NCBI GenBank assembly: GCA_029990175.1
Contig: JARKIP010000005.1
Coordinates: 32,621,501 to 32,685,500 of the forward strand
Origin: Petunia secreta
Taxonomy: Eukaryota; Streptophyta; Magnoliopsida; Solanales; Solanaceae
Length of the DNA: 64,000 nt
Reading direction: 5' to 3'
The notes beneath the pieces are model-generated. The model had not been told where the DNA came from, ran no database searches, and was given only the letters and a program-made list of their open reading frames with translations. Position numbers and translations under genes: made by a program. Below are positions 18,884-29,137 of the stretch, piece by piece. The stretch's first letter is position 1; the number at the start of each line of letters is the position of its first letter.

Positions 18884-21874
18884 TTAATCAAGAATAAGTG
18901 CAAGTGGTGTGGAAAACACACTCTTGTGATAGAGCCAAGCATCAATACCGATTAAAAAGTGTATGTTCCCAAAGGAAACAATAAGGTCTTGGCTCGACAA
19001 GAACAAGCACTCAATTTTCAAACAAGCATAGAGATCAAGGATATGCATGAAGCAATTAAATTCCCCACGACCCCTAAGCCCATGACCAACACACCAAGCC
19101 TTCAAATTAAATTTACCACAAGTTGACACATCGGCTTTGGCATGTCCATCACTCAAGGTGTGCTCAACATATGAGATGGAGTAAGTAAAGTAGTTCAATT
19201 CACAACTAACATCGACTACTCCACTCCCCTTCTTATGAGCATTCTTACACACACCGAGAGGTACCTCCTCACCTCCAAGTTTACCTCCAAGACGATCCTC
19301 CTCACTAGAGAAACTCCAAAGGAAGGTCTCCAAAATAGGTTCTTCATCATTATAGTCCACACAACTAAGGCTAGGACTACTAGAAGATAGGTCAACACGA
19401 CCAATACCAAGACCACTCTCCTCACTCGGAGTTCCAAACGTTGGATCATCCATAGAGCCTAACTTGACAAACCATGGAGGTTCGACTCTACTACCGACCC
19501 TAGTCCGATACAATTCACCACCACAAATGAGATTGCCTTCAAACAATAGAAATGTAAAGGCATGCACCTCAAATTCATGGCTACATAAAAGCATAGAATC
19601 AAGACTAGGTCCTTCACTCTCACTCAAGGAGTCATCGAAAATAAATCGATCCATCTCACACTCAAGAGACTCCTCAAGGTCAAATCCACCCTCACTACGA
19701 CGCATGAGACCACCATTATCAATTAAGCAATCAAAGGGAAGAATAAGATTATCAAGCAATTCATCTTCTCCTTTATCAAATATAGGTGGGGTGTCATAAC
19801 AAGGTTCACAAACAAGGTCAACCTCATCATTCTCACTAAAGAGAGGTTCAATGAAGATCGAGCTCACATCATGATGTGGCTTTTCAACCCTCTCAACTAG
19901 TGGTTCATTTTCACACACAAGTTGACCCAAAGGCTCTACACTAGTTGCAAACACATTATACTCATGCAAATCATCAACTAGCATAGAGTTGTTGCAAACA
20001 ATATCATAAGACAAGGAAGTATCATGCTTAAGGATAGAAGAACTAACACTTACACTTGAGTCGCATCCGGGCTCACTCAATGTACATGAAGCACCATGGG
20101 TAGTTCCTTCACCTCGTAGTTCACATTTGGCACCGCCTTCACCTTGTCTTTCCATCTCGGAACATGATTGAGGCTCCATCGGCTTGCCTCCAAGAATACC
20201 TACACAAGTACTCACACAAGTAGAAGAAAAAGATAAAAGGCTAAGGTTAGAATAAGGGGTGTCCTCACTCTTTTTTCCCTCTTTCTTTTCCCTCATTTTT
20301 CTTTCAAGGCTAGGTGTAGATTCGGGTGGTGACATCCCGCTCACATCACTCAACACATCCTCTCCTTTTCCCACTCGAGGAATGTCACCGGTCACTCCCT
20401 TACTCCTCTCTATCTTTTGTCTCTCAAATTCGAGCGAATTGGGACGAGGCCCAAGAATACCCATAGCCGGAGTAGGTGGACTTTTCACGTCAACCCGGAA
20501 TCTAGGACTAGGAGACTCATCACATGATGTCTCCTTTTTCTTTGTTGGTGAACCACTCAGCTTTGGAAGTGGCTTCGGGCTCACCTTGTTGACATTTGTC
20601 AACTCTTTTGTAGCACTAGTCCCACCATTGCATGTGATTGTAGGACTTCTTGTTTGCACTCTTTCTTCCTTGGGTTGAGATACTTGCTCATTTCCTTTTT
20701 GCATAGACCTAGAAGATGTACTAGGATAAAACTTAAACTTTGCCCGGCAAGGTTCAATGTCATAAGCTCTTTGCCCCTTGCACACTTTGTACACATCCTT
20801 CATGAGATCATATCGCACCCTCTTGCCTTGCAACCACGGTTTCCCTAGCCAAACACCATAATACTCCATGGGGTACACATCACACCAAACATATTCCTTG
20901 TAACTCCCATGAGATATGAGTATCCGAGCTTCACTAGTAACCCAAACACCGTGACACTCATAAGGATATTTCAATTTGTAGCATGGTATCTTTAGTCTAT
21001 TAACCCAAGAGGTGTTAACAAAATTAGTAAAGGCTTCACTAATCTTGAGCAAGCATCCTCCTCTACCATTCACCTCAAAAATGAACCTACACTCACACAT
21101 GTCTTGTATAGGATCAAGTCCATGAAACCCATCACCCCCATGTTGGGTTCTCCTTATCCCTCCACTAGTGGCAACACCACTAGAACACCCTCTACTTCCC
21201 GTCACTCTTCCAACATTAGAAGTGTTGTTGAAAGTCGGGGAAGATATACCACTATGGAACCCATAATTGCCTCTCGCCTTGGCTCCATAGCCCATAGCAC
21301 CACTCCTACCACCACTACTAGAGCAACGCACCCCCGTAACGGTAAGAGCAAGACCATTTCTCCTTCCACCATTCACATGGGAACTAGAAGATGCAAACCT
21401 CCCATTTCCCATGGAACAACCACCACCACCTCCCATACTAATGGAAGGTCCTCTACTACTCTCTTGCTCACCACAAGCAACATCAAGAGAAGATGCAATT
21501 GAACAATTCTCATAATCAACCTCACCACCAATTCTCTCTACGTCACTATCATCATGTTCAAATTCATCACAAGAAGAGTAAGTAGGATCATCATACCTTG
21601 AAGCGTCACCATCCTCGGATTCTTGACTAGAAGCATAAGGATCAACAAGTTCATCATGAGCCTCATAGTCATCATCAATCTCACGATCATCATAGTGAAC
21701 CGCTTCATCAACATAGGAGCCATGGTTTCCATCATCATAGTAATGGCCATCATCACCCTCGTAGGAACCATAGTCTCCATCATCACCATACGAGTCATAG
21801 CAACTCGCATCATTCCCACAAGAGCCATAGTCTCCACAATCAACATCCGACATTGTTGCAATCCCAAAGCACAA
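18884..21874 (-). CDS. TE8 ORF-X polyprotein (996 aa) with inactive protease-like domain
   Basis: No breaks over 996 codons. Residues 8-130 are extremely rich in Asp, Gly and Tyr; 140-250 are Gly/Ser-rich. Residues 258-380 align with the retropepsin domain of TE13 (for example LGKPW for FGRPW, CDVYPM for FDVVPM), but the catalytic D-S-G is replaced by I-S-E (near 277-281). Then follow a Ser/Pro/Lys linker and the conserved ORF-X part: PHHDVSS, CYDTPPIFDKG, LYRTRV, PPW, DYNDEEPILETFL, KKGSGV and the hydrophobic IDAWLYHKSVFS end. The ATG at 21853 (MSDVDCGD) is an alternative start. Function unknown. There is no zinc knuckle or recognisable Gag CA domain. Confidence 0.85.
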   Translation of the reverse strand: MCFGIATMSDVDCGDYGSCGNDASCYDSYGDDGDYGSYEGDDGHYYDDGNHGSYVDEAVHYDDREIDDDYEAHDELVDPYASSQESEDGDASRYDDPTYSSCDEFEHDDSDVERIGGEVDYENCSIASSLDVACGEQESSRGPSISMGGGGGCSMGNGRFASSSSHVNGGRRNGLALTVTGVRCSSSGGRSGAMGYGAKARGNYGFHSGISSPTFNNTSNVGRVTGSRGCSSGVATSGGIRRTQHGGDGFHGLDPIQDMCECRFIFEVNGRGGCLLKISEAFTNFVNTSWVNRLKIPCYKLKYPYECHGVWVTSEARILISHGSYKEYVWCDVYPMEYYGVWLGKPWLQGKRVRYDLMKDVYKVCKGQRAYDIEPCRAKFKFYPSTSSRSMQKGNEQVSQPKEERVQTRSPTITCNGGTSATKELTNVNKVSPKPLPKLSGSPTKKKETSCDESPSPRFRVDVKSPPTPAMGILGPRPNSLEFERQKIERSKGVTGDIPRVGKGEDVLSDVSGMSPPESTPSLERKMREKKEGKKSEDTPYSNLSLLSFSSTCVSTCVGILGGKPMEPQSCSEMERQGEGGAKCELRGEGTTHGASCTLSEPGCDSSVSVSSSILKHDTSLSYDIVCNNSMLVDDLHEYNVFATSVEPLGQLVCENEPLVERVEKPHHDVSSIFIEPLFSENDEVDLVCEPCYDTPPIFDKGEDELLDNLILPFDCLIDNGGLMRRSEGGFDLEESLECEMDRFIFDDSLSESEGPSLDSMLLCSHEFEVHAFTFLLFEGNLICGGELYRTRVGSRVEPPWFVKLGSMDDPTFGTPSEESGLGIGRVDLSSSSPSLSCVDYNDEEPILETFLWSFSSEEDRLGGKLGGEEVPLGVCKNAHKKGSGVVDVSCELNYFTYSISYVEHTLSDGHAKADVSTCGKFNLKAWCVGHGLRGRGEFNCFMHILDLYACLKIECLFLSSQDLIVSFGNIHFLIGIDAWLYHKSVFSTPLALILD

Positions 21875-22818
21875 AACCTCCCGAAAGTCACTCCCTCACG
21901 TGTATCACTCAATTTATGAACACTCAAGAGCGAGGCCTTTACAACTTGGGAACAAAGGTGATCACAACTAGTACGTCCAAGTTAAAGTTCGGAATGGAGT
22001 TAATGAGACTCTATGGACGGACGGTTATTTAAAGTGCGTACTTGAGGCCAAAGAAAGTTCTACGAATCTTCTTTGATTTCTAATCTCCTCTACGCACGAT
22101 TACCCTAATACGCTAAAAGATTAGTGTTAATAAAGTAGGCCAATTACCCTAGAAACACTAACCAAGAGGTACGGAAGCAAACGGAACACAAAAAGACACG
22201 AAACGAAGCCAAACGGAGCCTCCCCAGGAGTGGGCGGTCCGCCTCTGTAAAAGGGGCGCCCCGCCTACTCAAAATACAGAGAGCAACATAAAAATGGGCG
22301 GACCGCCTACTATTTGGGCGCCCCGCCTACTGGCAAATTTCAGCACAGTCCGAAAATCGTTTTTTGGCTCGTTTAGCACTCAAAATCCAACGTTTTCGAC
22401 TCGTTTTCGATTCTAATGATACCCAAAGGTGTATATGGTGTTTCTAAACATTCCCCAATAGGTTTTAACCCCAAACAAACAACAATCAATCGATTTTGAT
22501 TCTTGAGCAAAATTCTAGGGTTCTTTGAAAATTTGGGAATTTGATTTCTTCAAATTTTGAAATACACCACCAAATCTTGTAATTTTGGTATCAAAAGAAC
22601 GGGAATACAATAAGGAACAAACCCCAATGATTTTTAATGAATGGGTGTTCCAATCCAACAAGTTCCACCAAATTTTGTGCAATTTTCAAGTTTTTCAATT
22701 TTTTTTTGTTTTTCTTCAAATTTCAAGAACAAACACAACAATCACAACAACACTAATACGATGAACAAGGAACGGGGGTTTGTAAGAACATAACCCGAGC
22801 CTTGCTCTGATACCAAAC
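21875..22818 (-). other. TE8 5' leader and primer site
   Basis: Primer site TGGTATCAGAGC (minus) at 22814-22803. Four palindromes (GGGCGGTCCGCCT, GGGCGCCCCGCCT) at 22232-22328, with the spacer ctctctgtattttgag resembling the U3 spacer. Unlike other elements there is no TTTGTAG|GT word just before the start codon. Confidence 0.75.
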
Positions 22819-23620
22819 TGATAAGACCCAAATACGCGGAAGCAAACTATACGATAATCAAGCGGAAGCAAGTAAAGGATAACAAGAAACAAGATTGGGA
22901 AGGCAAGAAAATAGAAGAAAGAATCGAATTCAATTTACTAACGTTAATTGAATTCCAAAGGGAGAAGGGAAACTTGAACCTTACAATGGAATCTAACTAG
23001 ATGTCGATCTCCATAGGTTCCAAGTCGAGACATACACGAGCCTCGGGCTCACACAAGAAGGGCTCGGCCTCTTCAATGTTCTCTCTCAAGATTCTATCTT
23101 CAACAATGACTAACTAATGAAATGAAGACTAAGTGTGGCTTTTATAGTTTTCCACACACCTAAGTGAAATGTCTAAAACACCCCTAAAGTGGGTTTAAAC
23201 AATACAAGCCTCATAGGGCCAAAATAGGAATTACACATCAATTCCCGTCCAAAGCTAAGCAAGTAGGCGCCCCTGCCTAGTGGGAGTAGGCGGTCCGCCT
23301 ACTTCTCCATGCTGTGGAGTAGGCGGCCCAAGCTCCTGCAGAGGCGGTCCGCCCCTTTTCCAGGCGCCCCAAAATCCAGAGGCCTCAACTTCACTAGGCG
23401 GTCCGCCCCTTTGACTAGGCGGTCCGCCCCTTCCTGGGGGTCCTTGGAATGGCTCAAAATGTGTCCCCCGAGCCTTCTCTTTGGTGCCTACGTGCTCCTC
23501 CTTCCTTGGCGCTCCAATGCATGATCTTCAAGATGTTTCTGGAGCCCTTGACTTGTGTCCTTTGTGCTCTTCAAGCTTGGTTCTTGATGGTTGTCGTTTA
23601 GGCCAATTTGGGTCTTATCA
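22819..23620 (-). repeat. TE8 5' LTR (802 bp)
   Basis: Same sequence as 17980-18781 by eye. Minus-strand TATA 23146-23140; palindromes 23264-23429. Confidence 0.92.
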
Positions 23621-25173
23621 CTACCTCGGTCTGTCCATCAGTCTGAGGATGGTGAGACGTCGAGAATAGTAGCTTGGTGCCGAGGGCACCCCACAAACAC
23701 TTCCAAAAATGACTCAAAAACTTCGAGTCTCGATCACTCACAATAGTACGAGGTACACCATGCAATTTTAACACGTTAGAAACAAACAACGTAGCTACAT
23801 GCTGTGCATCATCACACTTTTTGCACGGAATAAAGTGAGCCATTTTTGAAAAACGGTCAACCACAACGAAGATGGTATCATGTCCTCCCCCCGACCTCGG
23901 TAATCCCAAGACAAAGTCCATGGATATATCAACCCAAGGTCGATCAGGCACAGGCAACGGGGTGTACAAACCATGAGGGTTGGACTTCGATTTTGCTTTC
24001 TTGCAAACGAGACAAGCGTTGCAAAGCTTTTCCACATCTCGTCGCATTTTGGGCCAATGGAACTGCTCGGTCAAGATACCAAGAGTTTTATCGACACCGA
24101 AGTGCCCCATCAGTCCACCTGAGTGAGCTTCTCGAACCAAGAGCTCTCTCCACGATGACACTGGCACACAAACCCTCCCATTCTTGAAGAGGTAGCCATC
24201 ATGCCATTGATATTTCTCAACCCTTCGGCCACTCAAGATAGCGTCACGAATGCATTTCAGCTTGGGATCGTCCTCGTACATCAACTTGATGCTTTCGAAT
24301 CCCATGAGCCTAGAGGCGAGAGTGGTCGCTAAGGCAAATTACCTTGATAGCGCATCGGCCACAACATTGTCTTTTCCCTTTTTGTAAGGAATTACATAGG
24401 GAAAGCTTTCAATAAATTCAACCCACTTGGCATGTCTTCGGTTTAATTTCTCCTGTCCTCGGAGATGCTTCAAGGACTCATGATCGCTTTTGATCACAAA
24501 TTCTCGAGGCCACAAATAATGCTGCCAATGGGCGAGTGCTCGAACGAGGGCATACAGTTCCTCGCCATACGTTGAGTAGTTCAAGGCTGCACCCTTGAGC
24601 TTTTCGCTAAAGTAAGCGATCGGCTTCGATTCTTGCATTAGCACTCCTCCGATCCCAACTCCAGATGCATCACACTCGACTTCGAATGCTTTGCCGAAGT
24701 CAGGGAGTTGCAACAACGGGGCAGAGTAAAGCCTCCGTTTCAACTCTTGGAAAGCCCTCTCTTGGGACTCTCCCCACACAAATGGATGGTCTTTCTTCAC
24801 CAGCTCGGTTAAACGAGCTGCCACGGTGCTAAAGTTACGAACAAACCTTCGGTAAAAGCTAGCTAAGCCATGGAAGCTACGAACTTGTGTTACCGAGGTT
24901 GGAGTTGGCCAATCTTTGATGGCTTCGACTTTTGATTCGTCGACTTCGACACCATTAGCACTGACAACAAATCCAAGAAAGACTATGCGATCGACACCAA
25001 AGGCGCATTTCTTGAAGTTGGCATACAACTTCTCTTCTCGAAGCTTTTCAAGTACTTGCCTTAGGTGTTCGACATGTTCATCCACGGTTCTGCTATAAAC
25101 AAGTATGTCATCGAAATAGACGACAACGAACTTGTTTATGAACGGTTTGAGCACATGGTTCATCAATCGCATG
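23621..25173 (-). pseudogene. TE7 pol: RT end, RNase H, integrase
   Basis: Minus strand. The RT catalytic YFDDILVYSR is near 25120, then RNase H (ASGVGIGGVLMQ), and integrase with HFGVDKT, SDRDSKF and HHPQTDGQTEVV, which ends where TE8 is inserted. A stop (TAA) replaces the Lys codon after VVADALSR near 24342, between RNase H and integrase. TE9 splits the RT at 25173 (target copy GCATG, 25169-25173 and 26624-26628). Confidence 0.9.
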
Positions 25174-26623
25174 TGATGCAATATAAAATGGCCTAAACGA
25201 CAACCATCAAAAGCCAAGCTCGAGTGCACAACGGATACGAGTCAAGGCCTCCGGAAACGTCTTGGAAGATCATGCATTGGAGCGCCGAGGACGGAGGAAA
25301 CAGGGCAGGAAAACAGGCAGCCCAAAACAGGGAAAAACAGGGGAGCACACTGGGAGCTCACTGCCTGAGGAAGAACAAGTGTTCTTCGCGATCGCGACCA
25401 TGTCACACGCGATCGCGAAGAGGAATGGTTTGGCCTGCGCGACAGCGCCCCTTGAACGCGAAGGCGAAGGCAAAGTTGATAGAGATCGTGAGGCTGCTGA
25501 AGACTTGCGCGATCGCGAGCCTATTGGCGCGATCGCGATGTTGATTATTTTGCTCTGCGCGATCGCGATCCTCCCTAGCGCGATCGCGATGAAGAGAAGT
25601 TGAGCAGCGGACCAGAATCAGCTTCAAGGGCCATTTTTGTCCATTTTCAGTGTAAATGTATATATAGCACAATTGCTCTTCATTTCGATAGTTTTTAGCT
25701 TGAATTGAATAGAGAGAAGAGAGAATTAGAGAAGGCCGAGCCTTTCTAGTCCAAAGCCCGAGGCTTCATGTATCTCGTTAACTTGGAACCTATGGCGATC
25801 GACACCTAGTTGAGTCCATTGTAAGGTTCGAGTTTCACTTTCTCCCTTTTGGATTATTAATTCATGTCTTGAATTCATTAATCCGTTCTTTCTTCTCGTT
25901 TCTTGAAAGAACGGATTAATGAATTCAAGACATGAATTAATAATCCAAAAGGGAGAAACTGAAACTCGAACCTTACAATGGACTCAACTAGGTGTCGATC
26001 GCCATAGGTTCCAAGTTAACGAGATACATGAAGCCTCGGGCTTCGGACTAGAAAGGCTCGGCCTTCTCTAATTCTCTCTTCTCTCTATTCAATTCAAGCT
26101 AAAAACTATCGAAATGAAGAGCAATTGTGCTATATATACATTTACACTGAAAATGGACAAAAATGGCCCTTGAAGCTGATTCTGGTCCGCTGCTCAACTT
26201 CTCTTCATCGCGATCGCGCTAGGGAGGATCGCGATCGCGCAGAGCAAAATAATCAACATCGCGATCGCGCCAATAGGCTCGCGATCGCGCAAGTCTTCAG
26301 CAGCCTCACGATCTCTATCAACTTTGCCTTCGCCTTCGCGTTCAAGGGGCGCTGTCGCGCAGGCCAAACCATTCCTCTTCGCGATCGCGTGTGACATGGT
26401 CGCGATCGCGAAGAACACTTGTTCTTCCTCAGGCAGTGAGCTCCCAGTGTGCTCCCCTGTTTTGCCCTGTTTTGGGCTGCCTGTTTTCCTGCCCTGTTTC
26501 CTCCGTCCTCGGCGCTCCAATGCATGATCTTCCAAGACGTTCCCGGAGGCCTTGACTCGTATCCGTTGTGCACTCGAGCTTGGCTTTTGATGGTTGTCGT
26601 TTAGGCCATTTTATATTGCATCA
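25174..26623. mobile_element. TE9: inverted LTR dimer (719-bp arms, 12-bp centre) with target duplication
   Basis: The left arm 25174-25892 reads TGATGCAATAT... as an LTR in plus orientation: U3 with GCGATCGC palindromes (about 25387-25590), TATA (gtatatatagc, near 25660), R and part of U5. The right arm 25905-26623 is its reverse complement with only about two mismatches. The centre is ttctcgtttctt. Both outer ends are the U3 terminus TGATGC. The insertion is flanked by GCATG on each side, the 5-bp duplication typical of integrase. No primer site, gag or pol is present. Confidence 0.92.
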
Positions 26624-26760
26624 GCATGAATGTGCTCGGTGCATTGGATAAGCCAAAAGGCATCACCAACCATTCATATAGACCGAATTTGGTCTTTGAA
26701 TGCGGTTTTCCACTCATCTCCGGGTTTCATTCGGATCTGGTGGTAACCGGACCTGAGGTC
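26624..26760 (-). pseudogene. TE7 RT fragment upstream of TE9
   Basis: Minus-strand RT sequence (SGYHQI...MKPGDEWKTAF type, then the NAPSTF region) continues from 25173. It ends at a GTCAA word (26758-26762) shared with TE10, indicating a microhomology-type joining after loss of the rest of TE7. Confidence 0.85.
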
Positions 26761-27554
26761 AAGCTCTCAAGGAAGGTGATGATGGATTCTTCTTCATCAC
26801 AACCCAAACTAGCAATAGTAGGGTCACTCAAAGAACCATCTACCTCACCCACATTTTCAAGCAATGGGTTGCCTAAGGGGTCAAACCCTTCACGCCATGG
26901 GGGTTCTATTTGACCACCCACCCTAGTCCGATACAAATCGCTACCACAAATGAGATTATCTTCACACAATGGAAGTGTAAAAGCATGCACCTCAAATTCA
27001 TGGTCAAATACAAGCATGGTATCAAGACTAGGTTCTTCACCCACACTCAAGGAGTCTTCAAAAATAAATCGATCCATCTCACACTCTAGAGACTCCTCAA
27101 GGTAACAATAATCCTTGCTACAACACATTGGCCCACCAAATAGAAGCATATCAATTAGGGAATGGTCAACTACCTCATCTTTCCCTATGTCAAATGTTGG
27201 CGGTGTGTCATAGCAAAGGTCACAATCATGGTCAACTATCAAATCTACACTAGGGAGGGGTTCAATGAACAATGAACTAACATCATGATGGGGCATAGTG
27301 CTCCTCCCAACTAGTGTTTCACATGCAAACTCAAGTTGACAACTAGACTCTTCACTAGTGGTATACTCACTAGATGCATCAAAAACACCAACTAGTGTTG
27401 AGTCATCACAAGACAAGTAGCTAGTAGGTTCATGGAAAGGTGAAGCAATACTTACATTTGTAGTACTTCCTTGATCACTCACAAGGTTTGAAGTGTCATA
27501 TGCAACTCCTTCTTCATGAAGCTCACACTGAGGCTCCAATGACTTGTCTTTCAA
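26761..27554 (-). pseudogene. TE10: ORF-X fragment of the TE5/TE15 type
   Basis: Minus-strand open frame (27587-26727 in part) with KSLEPQCELHE, MPHHDVSS, CYDTPPTFDIG, LYRTRV and GCDEEESI, nearly the same as TE5 ORF-X. It is truncated at both sides: by TE11's LTR at 27554/27555 and by the junction with TE7 at about 26760, so it lacks the C-terminal hydrophobic module and everything N-terminal to the protease linker. Confidence 0.85.
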
Positions 27555-28286
27555 TGATAAGACCCAAATCCCCACAAGATCCTTCACTCGGAGTCAAGCC
27601 AAGTTGAAGAGCATGCTTTGGTGTGCCATGGATGGAGGACTACTTGGGCTCCAAGGTGATCCACCTCAAGCTCATTTTGAGCCTCTTGCACAAGTTCCAG
27701 AAGGAGGCGGAGCGCCTCAAAGCTGAGGCGGAGCGCCTACCAAAAAGCAGAGAGCTGAGCAGAAGAAGGTGGAGCGCCTCATCCTGAGGCGGAGCGCCTG
27801 AGGCGGAGCGCCTCATCCTGAGGCGGAGCGCCTCACCATCCTGAGGCGGAGCGCCTCAACCTGGAGGCGGAGCGCCTCCCCCTGTGACGAGCTGCGGGAT
27901 ATTTTACTACTTTTGTCTTGGACTTCCAATTTTAGCCCTGCGTGGCCTTATTCGTTTTAACCCACTTTGGGGGTATTTTAGACCTTTTAGTATGACTAAG
28001 TGAAGCCTATAAATACTTCACTTAGCCTCCTCAAACATTACCTTACCTTTGAATCTTATAAATGATGAATAGAGTTTATCTCTTTTTATGAAGAAACCCT
28101 TCCTTGGTTGCTTGAATTCACTAGTGGAACCTAGTTGAGTCTTGAACCGAAAACCCGATCATTCTATTTGCGAGCCCCAAGTGTTGCTCGAGGGTAGTTG
28201 CATAGTGTAGGTCCTCCTTGACACCGATACGAGGGTATTATGGAACGAGTTCTCCATAGTTACTTCGTAGGGAGTTCGAGTAGTGT
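27555..28286 (+). repeat. TE11 5' LTR, left part (interrupted by TE12)
   Basis: Starts TGATAAGACCC. AGGCGGAGCGCCT palindromes lie at 27705-27877; TATA (ctataaatac) near 28008. Relative to TE12 it lacks about 65 bp near its start. It stops at AGTGT (28282-28286) where TE12 is inserted and resumes at 41459. Confidence 0.87.
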
Positions 28287-29122
28287 TGATAAGACCCAAA
28301 CCCCCTCAAGACCATTCACTCGGAGTCAAGCCAAGTTGATCCAAGATATCCATCTTCACTTGACATGGAAGAGTATGGAAGAAGGCCCCAAGAGCAACTT
28401 GAAGAGCATGCTTTGGTGTGCCATGGATGGAGGACTACTTGGGCTCCAAGGTGATCCACCTCAAGCTCATTTTGAGCCTCTTGCACAAGTTCCAGAAGGA
28501 GGCGGAGCGCCTCAAAGCTGAGGCGGAGCGCCTACCAAGAAGCAGAGAGCTGAGCAGAAGAAGGTGGAGCGCCTCATCCTGAGGCGGAGCGCCTGAGGCG
28601 GAGCGCCTGAGGCGGAGCGCCTCACCATCCTGAGGCGGAGCGCCTCAACCTGGAGGCGGAGCGCCTCCCCCTGTGTTGGCCTGCGGGATATTTTATTACT
28701 TTTGGCTTGAACTTCCAACTACAGCCCTGCGTGGCCTTATTTGTTTTAACCCACTTTGGGGGTATTTTAGACCTTTTAGTATGACTAAGTGAAGCCTATA
28801 AATACTTCACTTAGCCTCTTTGAAACAGAACCTTACCTTTGAATCTTATGAATGATGAATAGAGTTTATCTCTTTTTATGAAGAAACCCTTTCTAGGTTG
28901 CTTGAATTCACTAGTGGAACCTAGTTGAGTCTTGAACCGAAAATCCGATCATTCTATTTGCGAGCCCCAAGTGTGGCTCGAGGGTAGTTGCATAGTGTAG
29001 GTCCTCCTTGACACCGATACGAGGGTATTATGGAACGAGTTCTCCATAGTTACTTCGTAGGGAGTTCGAGTAGTGTCTCGCTCTTTATCTTTATTTCCGC
29101 GTTTCGTTTTTGATTCTTATCA
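28287..29122 (+). repeat. TE12 5' LTR (836 bp)
   Basis: TGATAAGACCC to TTCTTATCA. Palindromes AGGCGGAGCGCCT at 28500-28666; TATAAATA at 28797-28804; R/U5 word gtagttgcatagtgtaggt near 28984. Confidence 0.92.
28500..28666. repeat. U3 palindrome array of TE12 (5' LTR)
   Basis: Repeated AGGCGGAGCGCCT units, some directly abutting (gcctgaggcggagcgcctg). The 3' LTR copy (about 35467-35626) has a different spacing and is 8 bp shorter, so the array has changed length since insertion. Confidence 0.88.
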
Positions 29123-29125
29123 TCT

Positions 29126-29137
29126 TGGTATCAGAGC
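29126..29137 (+). other. TE12 primer-binding site (tRNA-iMet)
   Basis: TGGTATCAGAGC three bases inside the 5' LTR. Confidence 0.92.

Larger units (their letters stand above)
17980..23620 (-). mobile_element. TE8: complete non-autonomous LTR element with intact 996-codon ORF-X
   Basis: 5,641 bp, flanked by CTACC on both sides (17975-17979, 23621-23625), within TE7 integrase. The two 802-bp LTRs appear identical; the reading frames they contain translate to the same peptides. Minus orientation: 5' LTR 23620-22819, primer site, leader, one long ORF, polypurine tract, 3' LTR 18781-17980. No RT, RNase H or integrase is present, so its recent movement needed enzymes from another element. Confidence 0.94.

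Noticed and set aside
21104..21502. Plus-strand frames opposite TE8 ORF-X (Ser/Thr-rich)
   Set aside because: Antisense shadow of a low-complexity Asp/Gly/Ser region; no start context or homologue.
25174..26623. TE9 as a MITE or foldback DNA transposon
   Set aside because: The arms are an LTR with TATA, R region and TGATGC end, and the target duplication is 5 bp as for the other LTR elements here.
28500..28666. Palindromic repeats with spacers that resemble a CRISPR array
   Set aside because: Units are 13 bp, spacers irregular and themselves repeated between LTRs, and they lie in U3 of plant LTR elements; no cas genes.
29126..29137. tRNA-Met-like words as tRNA genes
   Set aside because: Only the 12-13 bases of the primer-binding site are present at each place; no cloverleaf.
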